Shown here in pieces: positions 5,597 through 8,397 of a DNA stretch of 8,397 bases; the first letter of the stretch is position 1; every line of letters starts with the position of its first letter. A model generated the notes under the pieces. It was given only the letters and a program-made list of their open reading frames with translations, made no database searches and had not been told where the DNA came from. The translations under genes were made by a program, and so were the position numbers. The stretch is from Candidatus Sigynarchaeota archaeon (GTDB lineage Archaea; Asgardarchaeota; Jordarchaeia; Jordarchaeales; Jordarchaeaceae): positions 1 through 8,397 of the forward strand of contig JAUQYY010000415.1 in assembly GCA_030587505.1 (NCBI GenBank). Direction: 5' to 3'.

Positions 5597-5657
5597 CTTG
5601 TTCAAAACGAGGCTTTAAAGACGCTTTTTAGAACCGATTCGTTTCGTGTTCCCTTGT
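5597..5657. terminator. Convergent gap with inverted repeat and T tract
   Basis: The 61 bp between the FrhB-family stop and the E1-like stop hold a T run (5625-5629) suited to ending the plus-strand transcript, and an AAACGA/TCGTTT inverted repeat (5605-5610 and 5639-5644). CTTGTTCA occurs at 5597-5604 and again at 5653-5660, overlapping the E1 stop codon; this is probably chance. Confidence 0.35.
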
Positions 5658-6395
5658 TCACGTTCCTTTGCAGACGGGGCAGTCGGGATTCCTTGGCGCT
5701 TCGCTGGTGATGAAGGTCATATCTTCGATGTCGACGAATAGCAACCTGCCGATCAGCGGTTCGCCGATTCCGAGAATCAGCTTTATCACCTCTGTAGCCT
5801 GCAAAACGCCGAACACGCCTGGCGTCACCCCCGCGACTGGGAATACTCCGGCTTCGGGTGGGGTTGTCGGAAAGACACACCTCAAACATGGACCCCTGCC
5901 TGGATAAATTGTGGTCATCTGGCCCTGAAGCCCGTATATGCCCGCGTGGACCAGTGGAACCCGCTTTTTGACACACGCCTCGTTTATTGTGAAGCGTGTC
6001 TTGAAATTGTCCATGGCGTCAACCACTACGGTTGCACCCGAAACGAGTTCCTCCGCGTTTTGGTCGGTTATCTCCGTTTCCACCGCTTCGACCATGATTT
6101 CGGGGTTTAGCTCCTCTATCTTTTCTTTCGCCGAGAGAACCTTAGGTCTTCCGATGTCCTTCTGCCAGTGGATAATCTGTCTGTTCAGATTGCTGAGCTC
6201 AGCTTTTTCCATATCCACTAGAACGAGATTTCCGACACCCGCGGCTGCCAGGTACAGGGAAGCCGGGCAGCCCAATCCGCCGATACCCATAACAACAACT
6301 CTTGACCGTTTGAGCTTCTTCTGCCCTTCCTCTCCCCATCCCTGAACTCGCATCTGTCTATCATACCTCTCCTTCTCAGAAGCTGACAAGTCCAT
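5658..6395 (-). CDS. E1-like ubiquitin/sulfur-carrier activating enzyme (MoeB/ThiF/UbaA family)
   Basis: Adenylates the C-terminal glycine of a MoaD/ThiS/SAMP protein using ATP. The 245 residues contain the family landmarks in order: RYDRQ with R13, the nucleotide-binding GIGGLG (37-42), D61, NLNRQ with R72, K85, and DAMDN with D129 for Mg-ATP. Two CxxC pairs, CLRC (170-173) and CPVC (239-242), form the structural zinc site. The numbering aligns almost one-to-one with E. coli MoeB (R14, R73, K86, D130). The crossover loop (GVFPVAGVTPGVFGVLQA, about 183-200) has no cysteine where ThiF and UbaA carry their catalytic Cys. No rhodanese domain is attached. ATG 6395 is preceded by GGAGGTT (6410-6404); a TTG at 6419 also keeps the frame open. 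The likely substrate is the Gly-Gly protein at 2415-2618. The gene lies 82 bp downstream of the GH15 gene and may share its transcript. Confidence 0.9.
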   Translation of the reverse strand: MDLSASEKERYDRQMRVQGWGEEGQKKLKRSRVVVMGIGGLGCPASLYLAAAGVGNLVLVDMEKAELSNLNRQIIHWQKDIGRPKVLSAKEKIEELNPEIMVEAVETEITDQNAEELVSGATVVVDAMDNFKTRFTINEACVKKRVPLVHAGIYGLQGQMTTIYPGRGPCLRCVFPTTPPEAGVFPVAGVTPGVFGVLQATEVIKLILGIGEPLIGRLLFVDIEDMTFITSEAPRNPDCPVCKGT

Positions 6396-6477
6396 TTTTC
6401 GCAAACCTCCACCCTCCAATATTATTGAACAATCATAGAAAAGTTTTGGGTGCTTCTCTCTGATTCGAGTCTGGTTA

Positions 6478-8322
6478 TCAGTGCTCTAGCAGTTTCAGGG
6501 CGGTTATGATATAGAGGGCGTGCGACCAGGTGAAGGGTATCGCGGATTCTTTTTTCCAGATCTTCTCCCTCACCTGCTGTGGAAGTAGACCAAAACTGTT
6601 TTTGGAGCGCACGCACCACTCGATTAGCCTATCTGCCTCCCGCTTGTCCCCAATCTCGAGTTTGTACCAAGCAAGCCAGAGCGTGGTTAACGTCCAGGGA
6701 TTTCCACCGAAATAATTATCCTCTTCGAACCGCAGAATCCCACCCGTTCTGGACCTCAAAGCCTCTTCTATTTTTGAGACCGTGCTCAGCATCTTTTTAC
6801 TGTTGGGTGGAGTCATGTTGAAGGGGACAGAAACACCCAGTAGACTCGCGTCGGGCGTACAGTCCCTTACTAAATTTTCAGTGATCAGCGATCTTGCGAA
6901 CATCTCCCTGTTTTCGTCCCAGAACAATTCAAGAAACCCTTCCCTCAACTTGTCCGACGCTCGGCTCCATGCTTCCTGCTCATCTCTTTCCCCGCGCATC
7001 TCAGCTATTTCCGAAGCCGCCCTCAGACCAGCGTAAACCTCGGCCATGGAATACGCGTGGATGCCGATTCTCTCCATCCAGAGATCATTGCCTGGAGGTA
7101 TCAGTTTATCCTTCCGGACCATTCCCGAAAGGTTGTTTGCAGCTAGTTTAATCTTATCCCAATTCCTGTCTACGAATTCGCTGTCTTCCGTAAACCCCAA
7201 GTGTTCCCCCAAACCCCACAGAAAAATCGCGGTATCATCCGGCTGGGGTTGTCCACAGTTCGGTGCCACGAAACCCGGAACAGTCCAGTATCTACGGTAT
7301 AGGAATCCGGGATGATCCAAGGATTTGATCAGCCACTCGTAGAACTTGCGGGCTAGTCCGTGCTGGCCCACACAGTCCAAGGCATAGGCAGTGTACACTC
7401 CGTTTCTGACATAAACGTATCCATACCCTTCGCTGAAGGCGAAGTCTGGGTCAACTTCAGGGGCGGCCAGAATCCCCCCTTTACTGTCACACAGCAGTCT
7501 AATCGCCAAAACCGACCTTTCGAAAAGTGCGCGTCTACTGCTTTCCATTTTTGGTGTTCTGGTTCCGTTCAGAAAATTGTTAGACTCCTCTATCACTCTC
7601 TCCAAAATCTTTTGAGTGTCCTGCTTTTTCTTTTCTTCGAGTTTGGAGAGAACCTCCACGGAAGAATTCCCGCAGCACAAAAAAATGGATATTCTACCTG
7701 TTTCTCCCGCACCCAACTTTCCTAGGTTCCAGCACATGTATCCCGCCACGTCCCCCGTTGCGCAGGTGCTTTCAAGCGCGGCCTTCGCCCGCATACGCAA
7801 TCCAAGCTCCTTGTGCTTGTCAGCTCTCAGACACGAGTACGTATCGATGTCCGCGTCTGACCCGACAGCGAAAAAGTAGTCACGTTTGTAGAAAACAATC
7901 GCTTGTGAAGCGGAATCATAGTAAACCGTGTCTGCTCTCGGACTCTCCAAAATCCTGAAATCACCGTAGAACTCAACTTTAAAATCTGAACTTCTGGAGG
8001 ATTTGTTCTCAACTTCCACAATTATCACGATAGTGTCCTCATCTCGGAGAGCGAAAATGTTTCTCTTCACCCTGATGCCTCTTTTCCGACTGACAACTTG
8101 AATAACGTTGGAGCGGGGCAGGTATGAGAGTTCATTTTTCCAACCCCCACTCGACAACCAGCTTGTCGAACGCTCACTCACTAATCCTATCTTTGTTCTG
8201 CCTATATGGTGGGGGAAATCTATATTCGGCCAGAATATCTGTGTGATGCTCCCCGAGCCTCCCACAGTGCCAAGAATCCTCCCGTTCCCGAAAATTCCCT
8301 CAACATCCAGCTTTTTTCTCAA
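6478..8322 (-). CDS. GH15 glucoamylase-family protein, probably with a degenerate active site
   Basis: Glycoside hydrolase family 15 fold: N-terminal beta-sandwich (about 1-250, starting GNGRILGTVGGSGSITQIFWP) followed by an (alpha/alpha)6 barrel (about 265-614). Typical members release glucose from alpha-glucans or split trehalose. Family landmarks are present: GGILAAPE (282-289), QPDDTAIFLWGL (360-371), GNPWTLTTLWLAWY (540-553), FTWSHALYI (597-605). Key acids, however, appear replaced. The usual WPRD motif reads YVRN (N307), the DLWEE general-acid motif reads DLWMER (M416), and the PEQ general-base motif reads PQQ (Q582). Length (614) is normal and the frame is intact, so this is not a decayed pseudogene. 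No signal peptide is visible, so it is probably cytoplasmic. TTG 8322 follows a GGTGA Shine-Dalgarno. It may instead be a glucan-binding protein or have an altered reaction. Confidence 0.85.
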   Translation of the reverse strand: MRKKLDVEGIFGNGRILGTVGGSGSITQIFWPNIDFPHHIGRTKIGLVSERSTSWLSSGGWKNELSYLPRSNVIQVVSRKRGIRVKRNIFALRDEDTIVIIVEVENKSSRSSDFKVEFYGDFRILESPRADTVYYDSASQAIVFYKRDYFFAVGSDADIDTYSCLRADKHKELGLRMRAKAALESTCATGDVAGYMCWNLGKLGAGETGRISIFLCCGNSSVEVLSKLEEKKKQDTQKILERVIEESNNFLNGTRTPKMESSRRALFERSVLAIRLLCDSKGGILAAPEVDPDFAFSEGYGYVYVRNGVYTAYALDCVGQHGLARKFYEWLIKSLDHPGFLYRRYWTVPGFVAPNCGQPQPDDTAIFLWGLGEHLGFTEDSEFVDRNWDKIKLAANNLSGMVRKDKLIPPGNDLWMERIGIHAYSMAEVYAGLRAASEIAEMRGERDEQEAWSRASDKLREGFLELFWDENREMFARSLITENLVRDCTPDASLLGVSVPFNMTPPNSKKMLSTVSKIEEALRSRTGGILRFEEDNYFGGNPWTLTTLWLAWYKLEIGDKREADRLIEWCVRSKNSFGLLPQQVREKIWKKESAIPFTWSHALYIITALKLLEH

Positions 8323-8336
8323 GCCGCTTCACCACG

Positions 8337-8371
8337 AAAAAAAGGGGTTAAACCGTGCGGCGCCCTAACCC
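8337..8371 (-). terminator. Terminator-like hairpin and T run upstream of the GH15 gene
   Basis: On the minus strand GGGTTA (8371-8366) and TAACCC (8350-8345) form a 6-bp stem with a 15-nt loop. One C follows, then seven T residues (8343-8337). This is the layout of an intrinsic terminator for a gene beyond the window edge, lying only 15 bp before the GH15 start. A TATA-like AGTATAGC near 8380 could alternatively make it part of the GH15 leader. Confidence 0.4.
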
Positions 8372-8397
8372 ATCGATGCTATACTCACTGTCCAAAA

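Noticed and set aside
1..8397. CRISPR arrays, insertion sequences, tRNA or rRNA genes
   Set aside because: No repeat-spacer pattern, transposase motif, terminal repeats or TΨC-arm consensus was seen on either strand.

Overview
The window looks archaeal. It carries a tetraether lipid synthase (Tes) homologue, an F420-type FrhB/FdhB-family iron-sulfur protein, a MoaD/ThiS/SAMP-like protein ending in Gly-Gly, an E1-like activating enzyme, an archaeal winged-helix/DUF4443 protein and an archaeal-type ribbon-helix-helix regulator. Starts are preceded by strong Shine-Dalgarno sequences (variants of GGAGGTGATC) and A/T-rich TATA-like boxes. Four of the seven best starts are TTG. Tes suggests a tetraether-lipid membrane, as in many thermophilic or methanogen-related lineages. 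The lineage cannot be fixed from the sequence; a Hadarchaeota/MSBL1-like or other euryarchaeal thermophile is only a guess.

Layout: (1) 32-1989 holds a small RHH regulator (minus) divergent from tes (plus), with a perfect 21-bp palindrome just upstream of the tes TATA box. (2) 1990-2414 has no convincing gene but contains hairpins and TATA-like boxes. (3) 2415-2618 is the SAMP/MoaD-like gene (minus), divergent from an unrecognised acidic helical protein at 2857-3288 (plus). (4) 3388-4011 is a winged-helix DUF4443 regulator (minus), convergent with the previous gene across a short gap containing an inverted repeat. (5) 4012-4462 is a long intergenic region whose second half can fold into four successive hairpins downstream of a TATA-like box; it looks like a structured leader for the next gene. 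(6) 4463-5596 is the FrhB/FdhB-family protein (plus). (7) 5658-6395 is the E1-like enzyme (minus), and 6478-8322 is a GH15 glucoamylase-family protein (minus), 82 bp upstream of the E1 gene and possibly co-transcribed with it.

Connections: the SAMP-like protein and the E1-like enzyme are an obvious functional pair (adenylation of the C-terminal Gly-Gly for sulfur transfer or protein conjugation), although they lie 3 kb apart. The RHH protein is the natural candidate reader of the palindrome in front of tes. The most unusual features are the apparent loss of all three key active-site acids in the GH15 protein, the palindrome in front of tes, the structured leader of the FrhB-family gene, and the absence of a cysteine in the E1 crossover loop. 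No mobile element, CRISPR array, tRNA or rRNA was seen.
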